Below, in pieces: positions 1 to 11,500 of a DNA stretch of 64,000 bases. The DNA is taken from positions 2,087,001 through 2,151,000 of the forward strand of contig BSDZ01000080.1 of assembly GCA_030268105.1 (NCBI GenBank), in the 5' to 3' direction. Source of the stretch: Volvox africanus (lineage: Eukaryota > Chlorophyta > Chlorophyceae > Chlamydomonadales > Volvocaceae). Positions within the stretch are counted from its first letter, which is position 1, and the number at the start of each line of letters is the position of its first letter. A program made the translations under genes and the position numbers. The notes under the pieces are model-generated. The model was given only the letters and a program-made list of their open reading frames with translations. It did no database searches and was not told where the DNA came from.

Positions 1-123
1 CACACAAACACACACATATATATACACAAACTTACGAGTACGAACATACAGACGCATACATAGACAGATACGTACTTACGCACAGACGTACAAACACACA
101 CACACACATCAACACAGAGAGAC
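1..123. repeat. CA/TA-rich simple repeat in GT47 intron
   Basis: Degenerate ACAC/ATAC microsatellite at the window edge, inside the intron that follows the exon ending at 134. Low complexity, not coding. Confidence 0.7.
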
Positions 124-133
124 GACGGCTTAC

Positions 134-2717
134 CTTCCCCGGACGGTGTGCGGGGTACCACTTGGCCACCGGATGGTACCGATGTATGCCCCAGTGAGTC
201 ATCCAAGTGATGTTGGAGAAGGAACTGTTCAGCCGCACCCGCATCTCCGACGGCAGGTCGTGCAGCCTGCGGGCGCAGGGGACGAGCCGCGAGTCGCGGT
301 GAGACCGTGTCGTCGTCATCTAGCTCGCCATTGAGGTGACGCGGATGTTTGCCTCACAGCCAACCCTATCCCGGTATTGATGTTGATGTTAATGTTAATC
401 TTGACATTAGTCATACTACATTTGTGCAGTCCCGTGTGTGTTAGTCTTAATCCCCTCTGTCTTTGCCCTCTGCTCCTTTCCATCCCAGACACGCTTATTG
501 CTCGAGATCCAGATCCAGATCCAGAACCCGAATCCAGAACCCGAATGAGCTCCCTCAGTTCTTTGCATCCAGATAAGGTTTGTTGATTTAATCCAGTACA
601 ACACGTCGTTGCTTTTGTCAAATATGGAAGCACGGCGGAAGCACGATGTACACGCATTTCGCAGACGTCAGCAAGTACGGAACACAACCGCGTGGCGCCC
701 CTGGACCAATCTATGTCACGTACGACGTACCCCATATCGCCCGTGTGGATGATGAGGTGGCGGTGGCCCAGGTCCTTAGACCACCAGGGGTAATTAGTCT
801 GAATGTACGATATCGTCCACTCCACCATCCCCGGCGCCAGCTCCGTGCGAGTGTTGACCGGTATAAAGTAGTAGTCGGCCTCATTGCCATCAGCTGTGCG
901 CAAGCCCGCAGACATCAGGCGCTGCCAAAATAGCAAGTGCAGCGGTCGGTCCAAACGTCTGATATTGAACCTGATCGCGACACGACGACAGTCACATATT
1001 GGAAACAGCTCACCTCGAGCCCATCCCCCAGAAGGCATGCATCACACGAACGTGGTGGTTTTGAGTGCGGTCGCCAATGTGTTTGGTACGTCCAATATCC
1101 TGATATGGGATGTACTAAATCGGGAATCGTGTACCAAATCGTGCGTAAAAATATATAAAAACTCAGGTCTTGCAAAAAACAAAAGAAAAATAAAGACAAA
1201 TAAGACTAAGGCATATATAGTAAATAGTCAATAGGAGCAGGATGAGTAGGAGTCATTTATGATATGAATTAAGGTTACGTGCCCCAGCTTGAACCTCCTG
1301 GCACGTACACGCTGCACCAACGGGTGAGGTGAGAACCGGGGGATGGATTTCTTCGCATCCCTGTGTGGCCCTACCCCGCCCAATACACGGGCGTTGAGAG
1401 GTAAATTCGAGTACCGAGTAGTGGTGCAGCTCACTGCCACAAATGTCAGTTTCGGAGACGTCAAAGGTCTGTCAAAAGGGCGAAATGCGGCAAATTGCGG
1501 CCCATTGTTTTGGTACCGCTGTACGTTTCTCCCACTCAATCCCCCCCTCCCCACGCACACCGTCCACGCAAACCGCCGTTCCTCATCGCCGTCGCCGCTT
1601 TAACATACCAGGAGGTCAGGTTTGGCGGCAGCTCGTACACGTAAATCTTCAACCCATCCTTCCTGGGCACGTATTTCCCTTCCAACAGCTGTACCTTGCC
1701 ATCTGGGCCCCAGCTCAGAGAACAGTCCATACCCCAATACCCTGAAAAGGGGGGAGGGCGGGGGGCGGGGAGCCTCGTCGGCGTTACCAAATAGGTGTTC
1801 ATCCAATCGGATGCTAGTGAGCACACCCCCATTGCCGCTAGATAGGTTTACTGGGCCAGGGATGGGCCTCCTTTGACTACACTGCGATGGCCCCGGTTCC
1901 GGAGCTGCTACCGGAACACAACGTAGGAGCGCACCGGGTTGGCAGTGGCATATTCCTGCAACGCATCTCCCCCGCTGGTTACAAGAGTTGAAGCAGGGGG
2001 AGGCCTTTCGGCACTGGCTGAGTGTGAAGCCGTAGTTGGCGCATATCTCCGCAATGTTGGGAGCCACATCAGAGCAGGAGGGACCCATGAAATGACGGGG
2101 ACAGTGACATCTGCAGATTGGGATTGAAGCGAGGAGTTAAGAGCGGAGAGGCGCTTCTGTTTTCACGAGATGAAGGATCGGCGGGAGAGAGGATGCTGAT
2201 AAGCGAGGGTAGAGACCGGATGTTATCAGTCTGTAGAGAAATCGCTGAAAGTATATATGATGGACGCATTATTTGTACGTGTCAGGTGAATTGTGCGTGC
2301 GATTGCCAATGTTAATTGGCGTCCTTCAATATCTGCCCCTGCAAGGAAGTGTTTCGCTGTTGCTTTTAAGTGTTAAATATAGATCATGTTTACGTGCTGC
2401 ATATCAAAGATACACGCATCGATTATAGGCGTGCGGAAATGTTGCGCGATGCGCGGTAACAGCGCATGCCAAAGAGCTCACCGGGCAAGCTCCTCATTGC
2501 ACACTCCTTTAATGTTACATCCTGGAAGGCAGCTGGTATTTATAGCGATCGGAAAGGGAGGCGCGGCTACAGCCGCTTCTTCTGCAAGTCGACGCCTCAA
2601 GGGTCGTCCGCGCTGTCGCCAATTTAACCTGCTCGAGTAATAACCTTTTCCACGTATTTCAGGAGACGCGACAGCTAAGACCAGACCAGCAAGCAAAATC
2701 GAGGATACCCAGGACAT
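134..2717 (-). CDS. EGF-like/exostosin-family (GT47) glycosyltransferase, 5' part, runs off left edge
   Basis: Probable secretory-pathway glycosyltransferase; exostosin (GT47) enzymes build cell-wall or extracellular-matrix glycans in the Golgi. Exons read on the minus strand at 2717-2482, 2110-1935, 1741-1609, 970-731 and 266-134; every junction is GT-AG and the phases agree (2,1,2,2,0). About 306 residues are visible. The ATG at 2717 opens a signal peptide (MSWVSSILLAGLVLAVAS). It is followed by cysteine pairs of EGF type (CLPGC...GVC, CHCPRHFMGPSC, then CFNSCNQRGRC...CHC). The exostosin domain begins with KIYVYELPP and continues through RTADGNEADYYFIPV, YPWW, GHRHLIIHTGDMG, THWGIHR and AHRPGK. 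The last phase-0 donor (GTAAGC) lies at 133, so the catalytic C-terminal half is beyond the window. It is a paralogue of the gene at 8565-14138. The family is clear; substrate and acceptor are unknown. Confidence 0.85.
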
Positions 2718-4130
2718 TCACTTGCATAACAAGTAATGACCTTTACAGACACACAACATATAGGACATTGCTCAGCAAGAATTAATTGTGTCTTTAACAT
2801 AAATGACAGTCTGTCTTCGGATGGCTAGTGTAGAATAGACGACAGACGAGCAATATCGTGAAGCAAGCCGCCCTGTGGAAATGGTGTTCTATCGAGAAAG
2901 CGTATAAATATCTTCAGAATTTAGCTGCTGGCGCAGTTACATTCAAGCACCCGGCTTCGTACTTTCTGCCCGTTAACAGAATCGTTAGTGTGGTCATTTA
3001 CGGCCATTGCAATCCGTCGAGCCTCGCGCGCCCACAGCCGCGTTCCGTCTTGTCCCATATTTCGGTGACGAGATGCAACAAACAGCCTACAAGCACACCC
3101 CAAAGCTGATATCCCCAAGCGTCCCCCACACGAAAACCACGGGGTCCGCCCTAATGGAAAGCCTATTTGTGAGTTGTACAATCGCATATCGAATCCCGTT
3201 AAATGCACTGGTGGACATCGCCGCTTCTTAGCGATCGTTCCATGCAGTGTTGCAGTCCCTCATGACGTCATCCGTGTCCCCATCTTTACCGTCGCTACTT
3301 AGTTGTCACGACACAACATGTAACCACCACAACGCGTGACCACAACTGACGTGTCATGCGTCACAACGGTCACCAAGGGATGGGTGTTTATTTGACCAGT
3401 AACATAATCATGCTGGTCCGACCTCGCTCACGTCGTCAGCTAACCCCCTACTACCCAGGATGTTACATCCCACTTAGTTACACTTGGGATGCTTGCACCG
3501 TGTCAGGAATGCAACTTGAAGACTTCCTTATATACGTGTTTTTCTGTACTGCTGTACTGTTGTATTCTGTGTACCGCTTTCTGTATCAAGGTTGTTTATT
3601 TTTGGCAAAACCCATAACCGAGTATCTGAGTATGACACGCCAAGCATACTGGGTGTACAAAAAGAAGAAAATTTATGTACATGATGTTGATTGCGTTTGC
3701 AGTCCAAGCCACTCCCTTTCCTACCCCCCACATAATCTTCTGCGCACTCGAAAGCTGCAATCGCCGTCATCCAAAATTGCGAGCCTTAATGCTCACATAT
3801 AGCCTTAGTGCTCACAAGTCATCCCATCCCATTCCAAAAGCCATCACTGCAATTAACTGCTCGGGTGGGCTTCTTTCATCACCGCCGTACACTGTTGGAA
3901 TACGCTCTCGCTCCCTGCCTCCCTCCCTGATTGCTGACTGTAATACGTAAGACAGGTGCCGCTCGCTCCATTCGGTTCGCACCATCGCTTACCTAGGCAG
4001 ACAGGGACAGACAGACAGACAGGGCCACACACCCATCCTGCATCTCGTCCTTCCAGCCGCGGGCCCCAGCCGAGGGATTCCTCCTCCGGGCCCATGAACT
4101 CTCAATCCCCTGACCAGCCCCCTCCCTGCC
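2718..4130. other. Intergenic region, no supported gene
   Basis: Holds the promoter and 5' UTR of the minus-strand GT47 gene on the left and the 3' UTR of the LPA1-like gene on the right. TTACA (TGTAA on the minus strand) occurs twice at about 3463-3482, roughly 650 nt downstream of the LPA1 stop, and may be its polyadenylation signal. A 148-codon plus-strand frame at 3356-3802 has no recognisable domain and no coding-like bias. Confidence 0.5.
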
Positions 4131-7100
4131 TCACTCCTGCGGCCCCACACCGTCCATGAGGCGGGTTCGAATGTCGGACAGCAGCGGCAGATCCTCCACC
4201 AGCTGGCGCCAGGGAGGGGTGCCGACACCGGACGACCGTACCGTACCATCTAATTGAACCTGGATGTAGCAGTTGGGTTCGTTGGCGGGCAGGCCAGCGA
4301 ACTCCTTTTGTTCCAGAATCCAAGCCTGTGTGTATTTGGCGACGGCGACGGCGGGAGACGGATGTGGAAGGACGCGGAGGGGGGGGGTTAGGAAGGGAAG
4401 GGAAGGGAAGGGAAGGGAAGGGAAGGGAAGGGAAGGGAAGGGAAGGGAAGGGAAGGGAAGGGAAGGGCAGGGCAGGGCAGGGCAGGGCAGGGCAGGGCAG
4501 GGCAGGGCAGGGCAGGGCAGGGCAGGGAGTTGGGAGCTGGGAGTTGGCACGTGGATTGGCGGGCTGAAGCGGAGAATCCCGGTCGGGTGCCGCCGATGGT
4601 GATGGTGATAGAGGTGATGACGATGTTGCTAATGTTACTAGCTTTATGGCCTGTCCACTTCCTTACCCCAGTTAACTTTCGGCATATCATGAGACCTCCA
4701 TTTCCCCATCATCCCCTCCTCGTTGACACACCGAGCGTGGAAACCCCCCGGCTCATGAAACCACACATACACACACACATACCTTCCACTCGTCCACTGT
4801 GTACGGCTCCAGTCGCCAGCGCTTGTCTGCGTCCATGAGCCCGCCCATGACTGTCCCCTTGGCTCGTGCCTTCGCCTCCGCAGCCTCCGCAGCAGCCTTC
4901 TTCGCCGCCGCCGCCGCGTCATCGAAGCCCCGCCCCCTGTGTTGCCCGCCGGAGAAAGACAAACAGACAATCAGGCAAAAGAAAAAGGCACACGCACATA
5001 CACACGTAAGTGCCGTGGTAAGATGGTGGTAAGACAAGTAGCTATTGAGATAATGGAAGCCTTGCGAAGAGCCAGGGGGAAGCCTCTATCCCAATTCCTG
5101 GAGGCTCTGGGAGGCGGTGCCGGTAAAAGGGGTTAAGGGGTTACGGGGGTGATTAAGGGGGATGGGGGCCCTAAGGGGTTTCCTTTGCGGTAGGGCCCAC
5201 CGAGGTGCGTAAGGTGCGCCCCCACATTTTGAGGTAGATTCAGTCCTTAAAAACGCACGTCACGCAACCCGTGCACGTCCGGCACTCCGAAACCTTCTCC
5301 CATCCCCCACATAGATGTCTGTCGCCCACATTTGTGTTATTAAGACATACATATATGTGTATATGTGTATACACACATACACATACACAGCCACACATAC
5401 AAGCACACGAGAGACTCACTCCTTTTGGAATTCGCGCTTCAGCGCCCTCAGCTTCGCCTCGGGGTCGACCTCCCCTGGAGTGCTGTCAAAGATCACCGGG
5501 ATCACTGCAGGGGGGGGTGATGCAGTCGTGAGCACAACGACACCAGGACCTTAGCCCAGGGGGATTGGTGACGAGCAAGGAAAAGGGGGACAAGGGGGGG
5601 ATTACGACGACGACGACGACTCGGGGGTGGGGGTGGGAGGAATCAGGGTGGGAGGGTTCCTAGTGACAGTTGCTTGGGTCAGATCAAGAGCTAACGACCC
5701 GTACTCGTCAGAATACGTGGTTCCGGAGCTCCCTCAACCAGTTCCTGGTCCCGCGCCGTGCCGTTCGTAACTGCTGCAAATACACATGTACAGCTGTACG
5801 ACAAATACACATACACATACACATATAGACACACACCTGACACGGCCCGGTCCCGCAGGTTGATGTACTGGCTATCCGCCTCCCTGATCGCCTTCTCCAC
5901 GAACGTCCGGTTTCCCGCCACGATGACTGGCCGCACCTGGCCGCGGAACTTCAACAGCGGCAGCACCCGGTCATTGCCCAGGTCAACCTGGGGATGTGTG
6001 TGTTTTGGCGGGGGTGGGGGTGAAGATGGGTGGGCGGGCCGGGGGCGATGGGGTAAATGAACAGCGGTAGAGCACTGGGACCGGGAATGCAGTGCAGTGC
6101 AGTGCGGGGTGGTGGTGGTGGTGGTCCAGATGGGAACTCCATGGTAGGTGAAGGTCATCCGCACTCGTCATGCACTCGTACGTCATTACCCAAAGCCTTA
6201 ACCCTTAACCATTTACCTCCCCCTTCTGATGCCCCCTCGTTCTCCCCCCTTACCCCGGGGGGGGGGTCCTTCGTTGACTCCCTCCCCGGTCCCCCCTCAC
6301 ACACAGACCTGCAGTCGCCCCATGAGCTCCTCGCGGGTAGTGATCCGAACTGCCTCCTGCTTCTGATTCACATCCCGGTATAAAAGGTACGACAATACGG
6401 CAACGGCTAATGAGTTGATCCCCAGGTTGGTCAGCGACTCGTTTAGTTCGGGCGCCCCCGGCCCGCCTGAGAGCGCCCCCGGGTGGTGGGCGGTGGGTGA
6501 GGGGGAGAGAGAGAGAGGGAGAGGGAAAGAAGAGGGGGGAAGTGGTGGGGCGAAGGGGGGCTGTGAAGACCGCGAGGAAGTGACAGAACATTTCGCGGGT
6601 TTGGCGTCTGTAACTCAACCTCCTAGTTGTCGTAAGCAGAGAGGGAGACAGATAATCTCTCTCTCTCCCTCTCTCTGTCACATAATCACACCCAATGCAG
6701 CACACTGCAAACCGCACACCCCCACCCGCTCCTCTAAACTACAAAGCACCAAAAGACGTTCCATAAAGCAAGCGCGCGCGCACACACACACACACACACC
6801 TTTACAACCTTCCAAGAGAAATGACCCACCCTGGAGCGATTTCACCAATCGGAATACGATGATGACGAGGCCGATAGCGGCGCTGCCCAACAAGCCGCCG
6901 AAGAGGATGATGCGGGGAAGCCTAAAGGGAGCCTGGGATGCGGGGTGGGGTAGTGGGTTTCGGTGGCCGCACAAAGGATCGAGGAAGAGGCAGGTCCCGG
7001 TTGGGTTGCGCAGCTCAACCCCTTTCTCACGATTTGCTAATTGGCAGCGAGTGACAGCCGCACCTGCCACCTCCTCCCTTCCAGTCTCATGCCCCGCCAC

Positions 7101-8288
7101 TCATCCCATACCAGTATGTAACCTGAAACAAACAAACAATAACCTAAAACTAACAACGTGAAACCGACAACACCCTGGAAGTTCTCTTCGAATTCACGTC
7201 CCAATACCCCGATGATACGGATACGGCCTGACGTGGTCTGAACCAGTAAGGAACCCCGGACATGTCCCCCTTTACGTGTTGGTCCACCACCGCCTACATA
7301 CATGCATACACATACACGCATACACACACGCGCGTATACATACACGCGTACGCATATAACCTTCTCCCTCTCAGTCCTGTACCTTTGCTTCCGTACGAAG
7401 ATCTACTTTGGTACTTCGGGAGATCCCTCCTTTGACTCGCGTGAGCGCATCAATCCATTCACGCCGCTCCCGAAGCTGATCCAGGTCATCATCCTGGAGG
7501 CCGTAAGTTGGCGGCGCAGTTATATCAGTCGTACGGTCGAAACAGTGGAGGGACCGAGGCGGTGGGAAGAGAGGAGGTACTGGGCTGGGTTGGGGTTTGG
7601 GGCTTCAAGTGCAATAAGGATAAGCGCTGGCGCCGCCGTGGAGGCGGAACCCGAACCGGAGGAGGGCCGAGTAAAACCCAGTGTGCCAGTGTGCCGGGTG
7701 AGGAAGGGCCTTCAGGGATAGCCCTCCCTGGAGTCGGTGACGGAGTTTAATAACCCACATTATTGGCGTGAATGATGGACGCGCCGAACCTTAACGTAAG
7801 GTGGTCGAACACCCCTTCCCCCTGTCCCCCGTGTCCCCCTAATACTCCCCAGGGAGCCACATAGGAATAATCCTAACCTTAAGTGCCACCGATAGCTTAA
7901 GACGATAATCATTAATCGCTTTGACAATGCTTTCGGACGCCTCCGCCCATTTCTTCTGCTTCGCCAATGCGCAACCCAGGTTATAAAGCGCTGCCCGTGC
8001 CTCGTCCTCATTTGGGTTCATTTCCAAGCTGGTGCGGTACAGGCGGACGGCTTCGTCGATGTCCTGCTGCTCTTTAAAGGCTCTCGTGGCTGTCTCGATG
8101 GCATCTTTGGCACTGGTCGGTTGATACTGTGGCTTGCTAGTTGGTGTTGATTTAGATGCTCGCGCAACCACTAGAAGACCAGGTAGCCTAGGCGCGGTGC
8201 GGCTTGCGATGAAGCATGGTCGACAGGCTTGCAAGAGTCGCTTTGCCGCCAGCGCTCCATGCGAGTGTGGGTGACCCAAAGAATTCAT
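4131..8288 (-). CDS. LPA1: LPA1-like chloroplast TPR protein (photosystem II assembly)
   Basis: LOW PSII ACCUMULATION 1 is an intrinsic thylakoid protein that helps assemble newly made D1 into photosystem II. Minus-strand exons: 8288-7878, 7493-7383, (7237-7172, optional), 6932-6830, 6466-6309, 5987-5837, 5770-5717, 5504-5420, 4936-4783, 4325-4131; phases agree throughout. This gives 473 aa, or 495 with the optional exon; Arabidopsis LPA1 is about 450. The N-terminus is a basic, Ser/Ala-rich plastid transit peptide. TPR-like helices follow (AFKEQQDIDEAVRLYRTSLE, AALYNLGCALAKQKKWAEAS). Then come the family signature APFR and two hydrophobic segments (IILFGGLLGSAAIGLVIIVF; INSLAVAVLSYLLY), then QVRPVIVAG, WRLEPYTVDEW and the C-terminal YIQVQLDGTVRSSGVG block. 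Identity rests on this ordered match to the plant family as I remember it. Intron 9 holds the pentanucleotide array at 4388-4527. The start is shared with a divergent promoter. Confidence 0.88.
4388..4527. repeat. GGGAA then GGGCA pentanucleotide array
   Basis: Roughly 16 copies of GGGAA switch abruptly to about 12 copies of GGGCA. The array lies within the LPA1 intron between 4325 and 4783. In the sense of the gene it is a C/T-rich tract near the 3' end of the intron. The long Pro/Leu/Ser or Gly/Lys/Glu frames seen here come from the repeat. Confidence 0.95.
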
Positions 8289-8564
8289 GCTAATAAACTT
8301 GGGGCAAGTGCCCCGTACAAGCGTTGATGGGTGCTTTGTATGAGTGGTTCGCGAAAGGCTTGAAGGATAGGGGCGGACTTAGTGCCGACCTGGGTAAGAC
8401 ATCATATTAACGCCACGAGAAACCGTCTTCCAAAAGATGTCATGCATAACGTGCAACATTTGGCTGGAAAGATTTAGCAGAGCGTACGGACGGCTTCGGA
8501 GGCAGCCTGTTTAAGTTCGTCTACATTTTCACGCGCATTCATAATTCGGTTTTGTGACATATCA
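8289..8564. promoter_or_regulatory. Compact divergent promoter between LPA1-like and GT47 genes
   Basis: The 276 bp between the LPA1-like ATG (8288, minus) and the GT47 ATG (8565, plus) must carry both 5' UTRs and core promoters. No unambiguous TATA box was identified. Whether the two genes are co-regulated cannot be told from the sequence. Confidence 0.55.
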
Positions 8565-11500
8565 ATGTATTATTATTATTACCTGTTTTTTCTTGTACTG
8601 CAACTCCTTGCCCGGGCCGGGACCTCCTTCGCAGAGCCTCTGTCTTTTACAGCGTGCGAACCAAAATGCTTTGAACACGGCACATGTAATCCAGAGACCC
8701 GAAGGTAAGTATCTCAACTTACTTACCGGTGAAGGGTAGAAGCTTTGAGTGGCACCATCTAGCTAGAACACAAGGGCACCAGCAGGACTCCCTCGGCACC
8801 CTAGTTTTTGCTATCATCGCTTATAGAAACCTAAAACTATTTCCTGTCATGCAATGTGTTTCAGTTCATATCCTGGAACAGTCCAGATCCAATGACGAGT
8901 GAGCAGCTTTAGTAGTGGTAACGGAGTACCGGTAATTTACGGAAATCACTAGCGAGCAATCAACCTGCACAGGTTTGGCTCTTTGATATAATTTTCGGTC
9001 ACAAGCTCATAACCTGACGCATGTGCCGGCTGCCAGGTGCGAGTGCCCGCTATTATGGTACGGACTGACCTGCAGCGACCCATTCCCAAAACCCAACGAG
9101 CAGTGCGCTGCGTACGCGCATAGCGTCCTGTCTTGTGGCAGCAATGAGCGGAGTCAGTGCCTCAACAGCTGCCACGACCGGGGCAGCTGCGAAGGGGGCT
9201 TCTGCAATTGCTATCCGGGTAAGAGCTGCCTGCCTGATCGCACACGGTGTGGGGTCCCGCGGTGGTGGAGGGTGCATGGTGGAGGGCCGCGCAGGGACAT
9301 CAGAATTACGTCGCACATTCATACGTCGCGAATGGGACGGGGTGAGGAAGCGCTGTGATTTTATTCTGTCGTAAAATCCTTGTCGGGTCGGGTCGGGTGA
9401 CACAGGGCAGGTGCCACCAGCACATCCACTGCGGCCCCCGCCCTCCGTCCACGAAGGGGATGGGAGTGCAGGACACCATTAACTCATTGAAAACACAGAG
9501 TGTGAGTGCTGTCTCGGGAAATAGACCGACAGACCGACAGGGTATCCCCTGTCTGGTAAATGGGTTTTCGGGTCAATGGGTTTTTGGGTCAATGGGTGAT
9601 TACGTGGCCGCATCGATACACGGTGTACTCCTCGATGCGGCCTCACGACTTCATCAGCATACTTCCTAGTACCCGCGACTCAGTGCCTTACCACTTGTAC
9701 ATCATTATCATTACCATCATCATCATGGTGGTTCATCATCCGATACCCAGGGTACTACGGAGCAGATTGTGCTCTAAGCCTGACGCCAAATGGCCGTCCG
9801 GAGCTGCTGGCGGGACAGGGCTACGTGCCCAGGCGACACGGAGTAAAAATTTACGTGTACGAGTTGCCTCCCATGACTAATACCTGGTGAGAAGCCGAGG
9901 AGCCCTTAGATGCGGGCTCCTGATGTGTCCCGGTGGTCGTCGTCTCGTTATCTTTGCCGTGCCTTGGGATTTCATAAAACCTTTATTTATACGATTTTGA
10001 TACCCCTGCCCTCCTTGGATTTGGGCCACTCAATCACAGTGCAGCAGTCCCATATACGCATATATGCATATATGCACACATATTTACAACTTTCCCCCTA
10101 GTCCCTGGCCGTGCGTCCTGACATACCCCGTGTGACATATTCCGTGTGTCGTGTGAGTGAGGGCTACATAAAGGTTCCTTTATGTAGCCCTCACCCTCCT
10201 CCTTTCCTCTGCCCTCCCCTTCCCGGCCAAACACACACACACACACATGCACGCACGCATGGGTTACACGTATCGGCTTCATCGCATTTTTGCGTTGCAA
10301 ACTCGCATCCCCCTTCTTCCCTTCTTTGCGTTTTGTCAGAGCGCCCTTCATTCCTCACGATCTGGTTGCTAACCCGCATCCAGAGCATGCTTATCCTTTC
10401 TGCACCCTTCCCACCATCCCTCCCCGCCCTGGTGGCCAACGGCCGGCCGGTTACCTCCAGGGTGTCCATCTCCCGCCTTGGTAGGTGGCTGGAGAAGAGG
10501 CATGTGGCCGCTGATCAGATTGAGGAATGTGAAAGGAAGCGCATTTGCGCGCGCGCGTGTGTGTGTGTGTGTTTGCTTGTGTGTGTATGTGCCTTCCTTG
10601 TGTGCGTGTCCGTGTGCGTGTGCGTGTGTGTAGGGTCCAAGGTCCTGGTTCTAGGTTTCCAGGTGGCGTCACGATCCCTCTGGGGTTGTTACCGTCTCTC
10701 TACGTCTCTCATACCTCTCTGGCCTCTCCCTCCTCGCTGTCAGACCGGCCCTTGGTGGCAGCACTGATGCAGCGGCTGCTATCCTCGGGTGTCCGCACCG
10801 CTGACGGGGACTCCGCGGACTTCTTCTTCATCCCGCTGGTGATGCGGGCTCAGGGCCTGGCCGCTACCCACCTCAAGGCAGTGGTGTACTACATTCGTCA
10901 GCACTGGCCCTGGTGGGACAGATTACAAGGCGGCCATCGACACTTGCTCGTGGTTCCGGGTACGACAGGGGGACTGGTTTTTATCTGATCATCATTTTAT
11001 CAGCTTTCCCTAGTTTTCTGTTATCATTATTGCTTTTGTTGTTAATTCCTTTTTATCACCGTTTTAATTATGGAAATTCGCCCTCCCTGGACGCAACCCG
11101 CCGCAGCGGATTTAGGTCGAAGGTCATTGCCGGAAGAGCACCTGGAGATGACCGCGAACGTGACCTACCTGACCCACTGGGGGCTGCACAGAAACCACAG
11201 TGGGGGAGGCTGGGTAGAATCGCACAGACCGGGCTGGGTGGGTGGGGTAATCACATATACCGTGCCATCTACATGTCGTTTGCATACAAGTCATATACAA
11301 TCGTACGAGTTGTACCGCACACGAGTCTGGGGCCCAAAACCCACTGGGCGGGGTAACTATTGAGTTTCCACGATTGGGCGCTGCACAGCCGGACTGTTGG
11401 TGCAGCTTGCGTCGTTGAGCCAGCAGGCGTTTCGGCATGCTTGCGCACATGCCTCAAGTTTCCGGTCCACCTGACATGCGTGTGTGTTTCATGGAAACCG

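Noticed and set aside
3356..3802. 148-codon plus-strand ORF
   Set aside because: No domain, no coding-like composition and no splice or poly(A) context; probably chance.
4131..4690. Long Pro/Leu/Ser and Gly/Lys/Glu frames across the pentanucleotide array
   Set aside because: They arise from the GGGAA/GGGCA repeat within an LPA1 intron.
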